NCBI RefSeq assembly: GCF_014697105.1
Contig: NZ_JACJRF010000040.1
Coordinates: forward strand, 1 to 50,240
DNA from: Anabaena subtropica FACHB-260
GTDB taxonomy: Bacteria > Cyanobacteriota > Cyanobacteriia > Cyanobacteriales > Nostocaceae
Direction: 5' to 3'
DNA: 50,240 bases
The notes below the pieces were generated by a model, which ran no database searches, was not told where the DNA came from, and saw only the letters and a list, made by a program, of their open reading frames with translations. The position numbers were made by a program, and so were the translations under genes. Numbering within the stretch: position 1 is the stretch's first letter; every line of letters begins with the position of its first letter. Shown here piece by piece: positions 31,658 through 41,200 of the stretch.

Positions 31658-32590
31658 ATGTTCAGCAATAAAAAAGTTTATTTAACAGCACCATCATACG
31701 AATTAGGCAATCTTAAAGATATCGAAACTTTAGATGAGCTTAAAGAAGATAATCAAATTTTAGAAACACTGTTAAAATTCGGATTAAAAAAATATGCTAA
31801 AAGTCACTTACCACCACTAGCTATGGCTAAACAAACTGCAAAGCATACTTTAGAAAAAGTAAGTATAACTAGAAAAGAAATTGATGTTTTAATCTATGCC
31901 ACTAGCAGTTTTTGGGATTCTAGATTCTATGATGGTAAGGAAGTCAGTCGTTTAAGTTATGAACTAGGTTTAGAGAATGCATACCCAATTGGTGTTTTTC
32001 TTTCTGAATGTGGAAACATACACACTGCCATACGTACTGCTGCTAGCTTAATCCAAGCTGGAGAATGTAGAAATATTTTAGTCGTGACTACAGATCAAAC
32101 TCAGGAAGGCGAAACGAGAATAATTCCACCAAATATTTCTATAGCAAGTGACGCAGCAGCAAGTTGCATTGTTAGTGCGGAAAAAGGAGACTTTGAAATC
32201 ATCCATATAACTCAACACACTAATGCAGCAATGAGTGAACTAGATATAAATGAGAAAAGTGAGGAGTATATGTATGCTGTAACAGAAGGTATCAAGCAAA
32301 CTTTGTGGAAAGCAATGAAATTCATCGAAAAAGAACCAAGAGATTTTCAGCAATTAATTACTAATAACTATAGTTTATTATTGTCAAAAACTATTAGTGA
32401 CTTAGGAGGCTTTGAATTTGAGCAAGTTTACACCGAAAACATAGCAAGATTTGCTCATGCTTTAGCATCTGATAATTTAATAAACTTATGTGATTTACTC
32501 AATAACAATTATTTAAATTCACAGGACTTGCTTCTTCTATTAGGAACAGGATCAAATATGTGGGGAGCTACAATTGTAAGTAAATTATAG
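31658..32590 (+). CDS. KAS III-like (beta-ketoacyl-ACP synthase III family) thiolase-fold protein
   Basis: 310 residues of thiolase fold. Cys118 in FLSECGN is in the nucleophile position of FabH. The later catalytic positions differ from FabH: the IPHQAN-type histidine segment reads ITNNYS (near 231-238), and the Asn segment reads HALASDNL (near 270). Such changes occur in KAS III-like acyltransferases that move an acyl group onto O or N nucleophiles instead of condensing malonyl-ACP; CerJ is one example. Because the assembly line lacks a thioesterase, an acyl-transfer or release role is plausible. Starter selection is the alternative. It lies 78 bp after PKS3 and is AT-rich, with no clear Shine-Dalgarno sequence before the ATG. 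Confidence 0.8.
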   Translation: MFSNKKVYLTAPSYELGNLKDIETLDELKEDNQILETLLKFGLKKYAKSHLPPLAMAKQTAKHTLEKVSITRKEIDVLIYATSSFWDSRFYDGKEVSRLSYELGLENAYPIGVFLSECGNIHTAIRTAASLIQAGECRNILVVTTDQTQEGETRIIPPNISIASDAAASCIVSAEKGDFEIIHITQHTNAAMSELDINEKSEEYMYAVTEGIKQTLWKAMKFIEKEPRDFQQLITNNYSLLLSKTISDLGGFEFEQVYTENIARFAHALASDNLINLCDLLNNNYLNSQDLLLLLGTGSNMWGATIVSKL

Positions 32591-32693
32591 AGAAAAACAT
32601 GATTACTTAATAGTTATATTTAGCTAAATTATTTCGCCTTTACTTAAATAGTTAGCAAAGCAAGATAAATTTATTCCAAACGAGCTTAAATAT

Positions 32694-33695
32694 ATGAAAC
32701 AACGTTTTCCATTTACGTCATTTCCCAATGGTTGGTTCCGTATTGCCTACAGTCATGAATTACCACTTGAAGGCGTTAAGCCACTTTATTATTTTGGAAA
32801 AAACTTAGTACTATTCCGTACTAAACAAGGATCTCCCCATGTACTTGATGCCTACTGTCCTCATTTAGGAGCAAACTTGGGTTACGGTGGACGTGTTGAA
32901 GGTGAAACTATTAAATGTCCGTTTCACGGGTGGTGTTTTAATAAGTATGGAAAATGTACAGATGTACCTTATGCAAATAGAAGTTTACCTAATGTACAGA
33001 TTCCGACTTGGCACGTTAGAGAAATTAACGGCTTGATTTTTTTATACTACCATGCTCAAGGAGAAGCTCCAACGTGGGAATTACCACAGATACCTGAATT
33101 AACTTCTCGAGAATGGACTCAGTTAAAACAAGGTAGCCAGTGCCAAATTAATTCTCATGTTCAAGAACTACATGAACAAGTTGTAGATATTGCTCATTTT
33201 CCAACAGTACATTCCGATCATTCTACTAAAAGTCAAGGTTCAGAGATAGATGGTTCGATTTGGAAACAATATCTTCTTTCACAACAAGCTCTTAAAATTG
33301 CAACATTAAACTTGCAGATAGAAACTAAAATCGAAATAATTCTCTATGGCTTGGGATATAGTTTACAAAGATATTGTATTAGTGGAATCGGTAAGCTAGA
33401 ATTCATTCTCTTATTTTTGACAACACCAGTGAATGAAGAAGAGCTTGAGATACATATGCTTATTAGTATTAAGAGCTTTTTTAGTAAAACCATAACCTCA
33501 GCTTTGACACCATTGCTGATCAAGACCTTAGAAAATGAAGTGAAAAAAGACTTCCCCATCTGGAAAAACAAACTTTACCGCACTCATCCAATTCTCTGTG
33601 AGGGTGATGGTGAAATTATGAGATATCGTTATTGGGCTAGCCAGTTTTATTCCGAACTTATTGAAATTTCTAGGGGGAGCAACACGATTTTGTGA
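32694..33695 (+). CDS. Rieske [2Fe-2S] non-haem iron oxygenase
   Basis: 333 residues. The Rieske cluster ligands are CPH and CPFH (CxH...CxxH), with 17 residues between the two motifs, near residues 57-81. A mononuclear-iron segment ELHEQVVDIAHFPTVH near residue 160 carries the Asp/Glu and two His ligands. The C-terminal GDG...YRYWASQFY stretch resembles the KshA / DAF-36 (Neverland) branch of Rieske oxygenases. It most likely hydroxylates or desaturates the finished product or a late intermediate. It needs a ferredoxin and a reductase, which are not in this window. It is 103 bp after the KAS III-like gene, has the same AT-rich base composition, and is the last gene of the cluster before mobile DNA. 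Confidence 0.88.
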   Translation: MKQRFPFTSFPNGWFRIAYSHELPLEGVKPLYYFGKNLVLFRTKQGSPHVLDAYCPHLGANLGYGGRVEGETIKCPFHGWCFNKYGKCTDVPYANRSLPNVQIPTWHVREINGLIFLYYHAQGEAPTWELPQIPELTSREWTQLKQGSQCQINSHVQELHEQVVDIAHFPTVHSDHSTKSQGSEIDGSIWKQYLLSQQALKIATLNLQIETKIEIILYGLGYSLQRYCISGIGKLEFILLFLTTPVNEEELEIHMLISIKSFFSKTITSALTPLLIKTLENEVKKDFPIWKNKLYRTHPILCEGDGEIMRYRYWASQFYSELIEISRGSNTIL

Positions 33696-33922
33696 GGTTA
33701 GACAAAGGGACTACCAAGCAGTTTTGTTTTAAAAATAACTTAAATAATGCTATTAATACAGAGAAAGCAAGATGACGGAATGCAGATTATAAAGCCATTA
33801 TTAGGCAAAGTATAGGTTAAGCTGAAGTATTGAATCGCAGATTTTACACAAGCGATCGCTCTTGCTGAAAAGAAGTGCGATCGCCCCTCCTCAAACGCAA
33901 CGTCCTATTGACCAGTGCCGCT
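33696..33922. other. Intergenic, end of the cluster
   Basis: No gene is seen. Two HIP1-like GCGATCGC sites lie at about 33851-33890. No clear terminator follows the Rieske gene. The MITE-like element starts at 33923. Confidence 0.5.
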
Positions 33923-34069
33923 CCAATACGGTTCGGATAAGAGATTTATTCGTAAAGGCAGGTAAGGGAGCAGGGAGCAAAGAGCAGGGAGAGGAAATTT
34001 CCCCTCTGTCCCCCGCACCCTGCCCCTCTGCTGCCTCAATGAAGATATGTCTTAACCGAACTGTATTGC
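33923..34069. mobile_element. MITE-like element with 19-bp terminal inverted repeats
   Basis: The left end (33923-33941, CCAATACGGTTCGGATAAG) is an imperfect inverted copy of the right end (34051-34069, CTTAACCGAACTGTATTGC). Between them is a G-rich arm (gggagcagggagc...) followed by a C-rich arm (cccctctg...ccctgcccc) that can fold on itself. At 147 bp with no coding capacity it fits a non-autonomous element. It abuts the truncated end of an IS4-type transposase fragment that has the same terminal repeat on its other side, which suggests that IS mobilises it. Confidence 0.7.
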
Positions 34070-34393
34070 CCCTGCTCCTACTCGCTGTCGGGCTTCTGTT
34101 ATTGATGATTTACAGGGTATTTGCCAATATTTTCCCACTCTCACCGACGCTTCACTTAACCCATCCACTAAGTTTTTTAGCACTGTTCTCATTGACGCTT
34201 TTGACCACAAGCTCATACCTATCACCAGACAGATCACCAGGTGCGACGGTAAAGCCCGCTTTCGTTCTTGATTACTCTGTGTGTCTGCAATGGCTTGTTC
34301 AATAGCCTCTGCTCTGATAGCTTTTTTTAACGCTTTGAGTACCGTACCTGATTCAATCGCAGGCGAGATCAGTGAGAATTCTTTGAGTTGCAT
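34052..34393 (-). pseudogene. IS4-family transposase, N-terminal fragment
   Basis: 113 residues read from ATG 34393 leftward. They match the N-terminal domain typical of IS4-family transposases: the leader, then LPSHLVICLVIGMSLW, then the SSITEARQRVG segment. The catalytic DDE domain is absent. Homology stops where the terminal repeat of the MITE-like element begins (34051-34069); the last residues are encoded by that repeat. The truncation is therefore explained by insertion or recombination at the repeat. It cannot be an active transposase. Confidence 0.75.
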
Positions 34394-34442
34394 TCAATGT
34401 CAGTACACTGGGGTGATAACCCCCAGTTTATCTGGTTTTTGG

Positions 34443-34461
34443 CTTAACCGAACCGTATTGG
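34443..34461. repeat. Outer terminal repeat of the IS4-type remnant
   Basis: CTTAACCGAACCGTATTGG is the inverted partner (18 of 19 positions) of the repeat at 33923-33941 and differs by 2 bases from the repeat at 34051-34069. It lies about 50 bp upstream of the transposase fragment, where an IS end should be. The whole 33923-34461 block therefore looks like an internally deleted IS plus a MITE sharing one set of ends. I saw no clear target-site duplication. Confidence 0.65.
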
Positions 34462-34499
34462 GTCTGCTATAAATTAGTCCACTTAATCCTGGGGGAAAG

Positions 34500-34877
34500 T
34501 TAGCTAGACAGTAGTGCATCTTCTACCACCAAGCGTGATCTGCGGAAATAGGAAGCAGAATTGAGTCCCATCGCGTTGCAATGTTGAGCGCACTTGCGGC
34601 AAATAGCAGCACAGAACATCATTGTGGCATCGCTACTCATTTGTTCACAAGCCATTGCGGTGCGATCGCAAATTTGGGCGCACAAACTACAGATGTTTCC
34701 CATAAATTCCGAACCATCATTAATCATGTTGACGCACATCATGCACATTTCCGCACAGTCTCGCAACATGGACATCATAGTCATATCTATATATCTACCA
34801 CCCTGATTCTTGCTGTATTTGAGGGTATCGATGCAAGTAGTTTTGCATTCGATGCAGACTTCTTTGCAAGCTTCCAT
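34500..34877 (-). CDS. Four-helix-bundle copper-binding (DUF326-type) Cys-rich protein
   Basis: 125 residues with 15 cysteines in helical CxxxC / CxxC / CxxxxxxC spacing (EACKEVCIEC, DCAEMCMMC, ICSLCAQIC, FCAAICRKCAQHC), and rich in Met. This is the pattern of the DUF326 / Csp-type four-helix bundles that store or sequester Cu(I). The last 20 or so residues have no Cys and form a tail. An intact IS ends 10 bp upstream of its ATG, so its native promoter has probably been displaced. The start at 34877 leaves a slightly short first helix compared with family members, so the IS may also have removed a few N-terminal codons. No signal peptide is seen, so it would be cytosolic. Confidence 0.85.
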   Translation of the reverse strand: MEACKEVCIECKTTCIDTLKYSKNQGGRYIDMTMMSMLRDCAEMCMMCVNMINDGSEFMGNICSLCAQICDRTAMACEQMSSDATMMFCAAICRKCAQHCNAMGLNSASYFRRSRLVVEDALLSS

Positions 34878-34950
34878 TTCAATGAGTCAGGACTTACGCA
34901 ACTGGCACAAATAGTAGGCAGGGCGTAGCAGTGGCACACGACAATTTAAA

Positions 34951-36032
34951 TCAAACCAAGCACATAGGAATACTTGGGCGTTTTAGTTGCTGAATTAAAT
35001 AATTAGAAAGCAAATTATGCTTGATTTGATAAATAGTGTTACCAGTTTGATAGGCTAAATTCTTTAATCTAACCCAAACCAACATTGCACAAGCGATATG
35101 GTTTCTTTGGAGCCTAGCTTTACGACATTGACAAGATTCAATGCCTGTTAGTTGTTTAATCTCTCGGTGAAACTCCTCGATTTTCCAACGAATTTTACAC
35201 GCCTTTTGTACAACATCCGTGGAACTTTGAGATAAATCGTTAGTAGCGACATAATCCGTTCTGTTGGTAGAAACAGTAACCCAGAATAGTTTCACTTTTT
35301 TATTAGCTGGGAACCCTTTAATTTTGATTATCTTACCACAGTCTAATTCTTCTTGGCTCCATTCTAATAATTCAATACGTTTATATTTTTCTTTACCAAA
35401 AGTATCATCAACTAACCGATTATTTTTTACAGGGCAATAATAAATTTTGTCGATTGCATCAATATAAAGCATTAAACTGTTTACCGCATACCACGTATCC
35501 ATCAAAACCGTATCAAACGGTAAAAGCTTATGATACACAAGGTTTTGCAGCATATCTTTCACATGGTAAGCCAGTCCTGAAGGCGGGTTTCCCGCAGTAG
35601 GGAACTGGCGCACCCGTAAGGGTCTATCTTGGTTTTACCATCGGCATCAGGATTAAAAATGCGGTAATCTATTACCCAATATCTTTGTAGAATAGGGTTA
35701 ACATAGACGCAGCTAACTACACCAATACCTTTGAGGACACCATGCTCATTACCACTATATTGCCTTCTGACTATTTCTATTTCTTCAGAATACCTTTTAT
35801 CTAAAACGCTATCATCAAATATTATGTAACCATTGGCATCAGGCTCAACTACCTCTTTCACGTTCTCCCAGAGTAATCGAGGTGTTAACTTTTCTTTTTT
35901 CAAATAATAGTTAATGGCATCATGGCTAATATTCTCTAAATGCTCTGCTAAATTTGTAATGGTATAATTAATTTGACTACTTAATAAGTATTGGCAGTAA
36001 TTAAGCTTAGTGAATCTCATTACCGTAAGCAA
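34951..36032 (-). pseudogene. DDE transposase of the 1.3-kb IS, frameshifted
   Basis: The reading frame from ATG 36032 (first acidic residue in IIFDDSVLDKRYS) runs to 35559, and the rest continues in another frame from about 35568 to 34951 (second acidic residue in VLMDTWYAVNSL, and the final Glu near WKIEEFHREIKQ). The break coincides with a foreign segment of about 56 bp at 35569-35624. Removing it rejoins the frames as ...KTKI-YHVKDML.... Family assignment is by eye to IS701/IS4-type DDE transposases. The element should not transpose by itself unless a related transposase acts in trans. Confidence 0.85.
35569..35624. repeat. Small dispersed repeat inserted in the transposase
   Basis: This segment of about 56 nt is absent from the expected coding sequence and contains two nested inverted repeats: GCGGG/CCCGC, and CCAGT/ACTGG outside it. 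It is GC-rich against an AT-rich gene. It resembles the very short palindromic repeats dispersed in Nostoc-type genomes. Exact edges are uncertain by a few bases. Confidence 0.65.
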
Positions 36033-36196
36033 TATTTATCTCATACAACCTCTACCTATTTTCTCATAAATATTTCATGTTTTGCTTCCCAGGCAGCGAC
36101 TTTTACTGCGAAGACAAAGCTTTCGGAATCGGATTTATTTAATACTTTTGTACTATTGAATAGCAATCGCATTGTGCCAGTTGCGTAAGTCCTGAA

Positions 36197-37276
36197 ATCA
36201 TAATTTTTTGTCAAAAAAAGATTATTGTCAGATTTACCCGACAACAGCAGTTATTATCTGCTTTACCAATAAAAGTTACCGGAGCATTTCTTACTGGCTT
36301 ATGCCTCAGCTTGCTATTTGCCGCTTGCACAGCTAATAATGCAATTAACACTACTGCTGTATCTGCTAATAATTCAAATCCAACCAAAGCATCAGTAGTG
36401 AGAATAGGCTATCAAAAATCAGCCATTCTCTTGAAAAGTAAAGGGCTTTTAGAAAAGCGCTTGCAACCGGAAGGCGTATCTGTGGAATGGATTGAATTTC
36501 CTGCTGGGCCACAGCTTTTAGAAGCTATGAATGTTGGCAGTGTTGACTTTGGACATACTGGAGAATCACCACCAATTTTTGCTCAAGCCGCCGGTGCCGC
36601 AATCACATATATCGCGGGAATCGTACCCAGTGCGGCTAGTTCAGCAATTCTTGTACCTAAAAATTCTGCTATCAAGACAGTCAATGATCTCAAAGGCAAA
36701 AAGATTGCTTTTCAAAAAGGCTCTAGCGCCCATTATATGCTGGTGCAAATTTTAGAAAAAAATGGACTGAAATATAGCGATATTCAACCGATATATTTGC
36801 CACCAGCCGATGCGCGTGCAGCTTTTGTTAAAGGTAGTGTTAATGCTTGGTCAATTTGGGACCCGTTTTATGCAGCAGCCGAAAAATCTGCTGATACTCG
36901 TGTGTTAATTGATGGCACAGGAATTAATAAGCAAGGCGGATATTATCTTGCTAGTAAAAACTTTGCTAACCAGCAGCCAGCAATTGTTAAAGCCATCCTA
37001 GAAGAAATTCAAAATCTGGAACAATGGTCTGATCAAAATCGCGCTGAAGTAGCGGCTACTCTTTCTCCTATCTTGGGTATTGATTTGGAAACGATGCAAA
37101 AAAGTACTAACCGAAGAAAATTTGGCATCACACCAATCACTCCAGAATTAATTACTCTCCAGCAGGAAGTTGCTGATAAATTCTCGGAACTAAAATTGAT
37201 TCCCAAACCAATAAACGTCAGAGAAGCTATGCTAACACCTGAGCAATATGCAGCTTTTTCACCTAAGAATCAATAA
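36197..37276 (+). CDS. ABC transporter substrate-binding lipoprotein (aliphatic sulfonate / SsuA type), start codon lost to IS
   Basis: The open frame contains a signal peptide (GAFLTGLCLSLLFAAC, lipobox FAAC, Cys at nt 36326-36328) followed by the SsuA/NMT1-type periplasmic domain. That domain begins VVRIGYQKS and includes EFPAGPQLLEAMNVGSVDFG, KGKKIAFQKGSSAHY and NAWSIWDPF. The mature domain is full length. The frame has no ATG, GTG or TTG between the IS end at 36195 and the hydrophobic segment. The first possible start (TTG 36311) lies inside the signal peptide and would give a cytosolic protein. I infer that the IS removed the original start, so the gene is probably non-functional or poorly expressed. 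No ATPase or permease partner lies next to it. Confidence 0.85.
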   Translation: MIIFCQKKIIVRFTRQQQLLSALPIKVTGAFLTGLCLSLLFAACTANNAINTTAVSANNSNPTKASVVRIGYQKSAILLKSKGLLEKRLQPEGVSVEWIEFPAGPQLLEAMNVGSVDFGHTGESPPIFAQAAGAAITYIAGIVPSAASSAILVPKNSAIKTVNDLKGKKIAFQKGSSAHYMLVQILEKNGLKYSDIQPIYLPPADARAAFVKGSVNAWSIWDPFYAAAEKSADTRVLIDGTGINKQGGYYLASKNFANQQPAIVKAILEEIQNLEQWSDQNRAEVAATLSPILGIDLETMQKSTNRRKFGITPITPELITLQQEVADKFSELKLIPKPINVREAMLTPEQYAAFSPKNQ

Positions 37277-37289
37277 ATAATTCGTGATT

Positions 37290-38111
37290 ATGAACAATCC
37301 AACTGAGTTATTTCATCGTCGTTATGGTGTAAACGGGTTTAATGCAGATATTCCTTGGAATGAGATAATATCTAATTTGCTGTCTCACCGTTCAATTCGT
37401 GCTTATTTGCATGATCCCCTACCCGCAAACACTCTAGAAACTTTGATAGCAGCAGCACAATCTGCATCGACTTCTTCAAATCTTCAGACGTGGAGTGTAA
37501 TTGCTGTCCAAGATCCCCAACGTAAAGAGAAGTTATCGCAGTTGGCGAATAATCAAGCACATATTCGCCAGTGTCCTTTATTTCTGGTGTGGTTGGCAGA
37601 TTTAGCGAGATTAACATACATCGCTGAAAGTCAAGGATTACCCCATGAAGGTCTGAATTATCTGGAAATGTTTTTGGTGGCGGCTATAGATGCAGCATTA
37701 GCAGCGCAAAATGCAGTCGTCGCTGCTGAATCTTTAGGTTTGGGAACAGTTTATATTGGTGCATTACGCAATCGTCCAGAAGCAGTGGCAGAGGTGTTAA
37801 ATTTACCGCCTCATGTTGTTGCTGTGTTTGGGTTGTGTGTTGGTTATGCAGATTCAGCCGTAAATGTAGAAATTAAACCGCGTTTACCCCAAGCGGCGGT
37901 ATTGCATCAAGAGACTTATCAGTTAGAGAAACAAGACCAGGAAATTGCTGTTTACAACCAAATCATGAAAGCATTCTACAATTCCCAACAGATGGATGTT
38001 CCCGGTGATTGGTCAGAACACTCAGCTAAACGAATCGCGTTTGTGGAATCTCTATCGGGACGCGATCGCTTGCGGGAAGTTTTGAACAATTTGGGGTTTG
38101 AGTTGCGTTAG
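37290..38111 (+). CDS. Nitroreductase-family FMN oxidoreductase (NfsA/FRP-like)
   Basis: About 274 residues. The N-terminal HRSIRAYLHDPLP segment is the conserved FMN-binding Arg/Ser motif. SASTSSNLQTWSVIAV follows, then central AALAAQNAVVAAESLGLGTVYIGALRN, and the GLCVGYAD loop. The long C-terminal tail fits the NfsA/FRP NADPH-dependent group. It lies 13 bp after the sulfonate-binding protein, so the two probably formed an operon. That context suggests a flavin reductase or redox step linked to sulfonate use, though a general quinone/nitro reductase is equally possible. GTG 37284 is an alternative start two codons earlier. Confidence 0.88.
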   Translation: MNNPTELFHRRYGVNGFNADIPWNEIISNLLSHRSIRAYLHDPLPANTLETLIAAAQSASTSSNLQTWSVIAVQDPQRKEKLSQLANNQAHIRQCPLFLVWLADLARLTYIAESQGLPHEGLNYLEMFLVAAIDAALAAQNAVVAAESLGLGTVYIGALRNRPEAVAEVLNLPPHVVAVFGLCVGYADSAVNVEIKPRLPQAAVLHQETYQLEKQDQEIAVYNQIMKAFYNSQQMDVPGDWSEHSAKRIAFVESLSGRDRLREVLNNLGFELR

Positions 38112-38136
38112 AAAGAGGCAAATCATCATATCAAAA

Positions 38137-38176
38137 ATTGTGCGATTGGCTATTGTGAGGTAGGCGATCGCACAAT
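38137..38176. terminator. Inverted repeat between convergent genes, possible bidirectional terminator
   Basis: ATTGTGCGAT (38137-38146) and ATCGCACAAT (38167-38176) are perfect complements with a 20-nt loop. They lie between the 3' ends of the nitroreductase gene (38111) and the PIWI-like gene (38206). A short A-run precedes the repeat on the left and there is no good T-run on the right. The right arm contains a HIP1 site. Confidence 0.4.
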
Positions 38177-38205
38177 ATAATTCACCAGTATTCTAGATAT
38201 CCTGT

Positions 38206-41200
38206 CTATGAATTTGCGTCTTCATTCTCGGTTTCTTCATCATCAATAGTGAAATCACTGATATAGTCCCGCACAACACGCTCAAAAAATAGGGGAGCAG
38301 GCAAACCTGTCCAATCGCTGTAGTGACCAAAGCCATAGCGCAGTGACTCCACAAGGGCAGCTAGATCATCAGGATTATCTTCCGGTTGCCTCAAGGTAAC
38401 AACAATCTCAAGGGGGTTGGGAGTAGGCCAGCGACCCGCAAATGGAGGTTTTTTAGAGAGTTGACTTATCTTTAACCCAGTTTGTTTTACTAGAGTATCG
38501 GTTGAGCGATAGCAACTTTGCCCACGAGCTTTTCTTTGTGGTAATTCACGCGCCACAGATAGATAAGCTACGCATCCAGTTTGGTTAGTCGCGCTGAGTC
38601 GAAATAACCCAGTCGCACTTGACGCTGAAGGAATTTCTAGATTAGGCGGCAGTTTATTTAGTTCTTCTTTAGTTCTGGTATCTTCTACAGAAGTTTCTAT
38701 TAAATGTCTTGATTTTTTCTCAATAATGCCAGGGGCAAGTTCTTGGCGAATGCGAATTAAACGCGCGCCTTGCCATTCATCCTGCATATTCTCATACTGT
38801 TGACCAAGGTTAATTTGATTAGCATTAATTCTGATATCAGCTAACCAATTCCAAAGTTTAACGCAGTTGGAAGAATCAATCATAACTAAGGGTTGCATCC
38901 CTTCTTTCACAGAGTTAGTAATAATCTGTTTTACAAATTCCATGAATCGAGTTTTACGTACATCCTCTTTGTCAGCTAGTTTGATTGGAGTAAGTTGGGC
39001 AATAAAAGCTCGTGCATCAGTAAAGCTACTCCAAGGAGTTATTGCTAAATTTCCTTTATCATAAGCACAGCAAAACTCACATTTACCTGTATCTACATTC
39101 AGGCGTATTGCTATTGGTAAAAATGTATTTCCAATACTGCCACGAGCGCGACCCTTTTGTTTACGGACGATTGTAATTGCAATAATTTCTTTTGGTCTGG
39201 CTTCTAGCGGGATACTTTGCAGATACTTATCAACTTTTTCTCTCAGATCATTAATGTAACCAGAATGAGCAAAGAGCAAATCTTTTAATGCTGACTGCAT
39301 CCGATGGAAAAAGTCTGTGAGTTTAAGACAGTTTGTTTTTCGTATCTTTGCGATGGGTAGTAGAAACTGGACACCAGCACCAACCTTTGCTAATACTTGG
39401 CGGGTTGAAGGTTTATTAACTTTATCATCAGGTTTCACAGTGTTTTGACCAGTAGGATCTGGGTAAAAGTTCCGCGCCATGATTAAGCAGAAAGTTGGCT
39501 GATTTAGCTTTTCAATCTGTTTTGCAGTGGATTCCCATGCTTTAATTCGCTCACGCGATCGCTCTTTAGCTTTGAATTTTTTTCCAGGTAAACCTTCTCG
39601 TGGCCCGTGGGTCTTTTTTGGTAAGAGATTAATCTCTACTTTGAGTGTGTCTCCCCACAAGATTTGAGTAATTTTCTGCAATAGTTTCGCTTCTGTTTGC
39701 AACTCAGATTCATAAAAGATAAATAATAAGGGTCGCTCATTAGGATACAATTGCTGAATAGCTGCTTGGTTTGCTTGAATGATTTTTTGAAGTTCATCTG
39801 TCTGATTCAGCGTGCGTCCCTTAAATTGAAAGGCTTTTCTTCCCCAATGAATCCCTTCTAAACGAAGGTCAAAGTATTTACATAGCAAGTCATCAATTTG
39901 TTTCTCGTTGAGTTGATCTAAATATTTTGGAGTAAACTCCAATTTGGTATTTGTTTCAAGAGCTTCCAAAACACCACCAAGCAGTGTCGGAAGATTAATC
40001 ATACGCGATGCTGTATCATCTAGTTTATGCTTAGATGGTACTTCTGTGTAACCATCGAATATTTTGATTCCTAATGGTTGAAGAATTTTAGCGATCGCCT
40101 CAAACGCATCTAATTTATCAATTTCTGGTACACCTGTTTCAATACCATATTTTTCTGAAGTTTCTTCTTCGTCTTCTGAATTATCTTGAAGTCCATTACG
40201 GTAAGTTAGAACTACTTCACAGCTATCAGTAGAGGCTAAACCAGAAGCTATTTCTTGACCATCACAAGATTGTTTTAGTTTTAATTCTCTTTGCAGAATG
40301 TTAAAATCTGTATCTGCCACCCAACGAAAACTTTTATTTTCTTGTTTGTTATTTTTACCCTTTTTGTTATTTTTATCTTGTTGGCATTTTACTTGATAGC
40401 TAAAGGAGCGATTGCAATGGTCTTGGGAAAATATGAAACCGCTAATATTCCTACGGTCATACTTAGGAGCTTTTAATTGAGTAAACCAGCGACGTTTGGA
40501 AACCTCAACTTTCAGCAAAGGTTGATGCAAAGATGGATAAGTAACGACTTCCAGACGCACTACAAAACTGAATTTTCCTTTTGTGTTAGGTAGGGTAATC
40601 GGATCAATAATCAGTTCTGCCATGCCAGAGGTAAATGTTCCGTTGCTGGAAATAATGCGTTTAATCGGCCCTAACTCTGGGAAAATTACCTGTCCAGCAA
40701 TTTGGCGAGCCGCGTAATCTGCCAGCATCCGATAGGCATACTTGTCTTTTGGTTGAGTTGTACCTGTCTTTTCATCTGAACCCCAAGGTAATACTTGAGA
40801 TTTAAATGGAGAAATTTTTATTAACTCTCCTATTTCTCGCAAATCTTCTAATCGCTCAATAATCCCTATGGATATATCCTCTTTTTCAACAAACGGTTTG
40901 AGATAATTTATGAACCAATCATTAATAATTGGGCGAAGCACTTTATTTATTTCTTCTTCATCGCCATCAGTCAGGTAAACAAAAGGTTCTGGCTCATCCC
41001 CTCTGTTAGCATGATAAAATGCACCCTTGCTCAGACCTACTTCTGGTTCAATTCGCGCCGCATCTTTTAGTACTACTTGTAGAAAACCTCGCAATGAGGC
41101 ATAGGGGAGATTTTTGAGATTAGCTCCTTTTTGAATCTCGGCAAAACTTAGCATAGATGCTTTTGTCCAGCTAAGTGTTAAACCCTCTACTATGATTGGA

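Larger units (their letters stand above)
34887..36195 (-). mobile_element. Complete insertion sequence, IS701/IS4-like, 1309 bp
   Basis: The element is bounded by perfect 22-bp inverted repeats: TCAGGACTTACGCAACTGGC+AC at 34887-34908 and its complement at 36174-36195. One transposase gene on the minus strand fills it but is frameshifted. The flanks (tgag on the left, aatc on the right) show no obvious target duplication. Its ends lie between a divergent pair: it sits 10 bp upstream of the copper-binding protein ATG, and on the other side it removed the start of the ABC binding protein gene. Confidence 0.85.

Noticed and set aside
33862-34305. Plus-strand 147-codon ORF
   Set aside because: It runs through the MITE-like element and antisense to the IS4 transposase fragment; its composition follows the repeats. 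It is a shadow frame.
34581-34928. Plus-strand ORF of 115 codons opposite the copper-binding protein
   Set aside because: The minus-strand Cys pattern is a clear known family; the plus-strand frame is antisense and His-rich only because of complementary codons.
36056-36244. Short minus-strand ORF crossing the right end of the IS
   Set aside because: It spans the IS boundary and has no family features.
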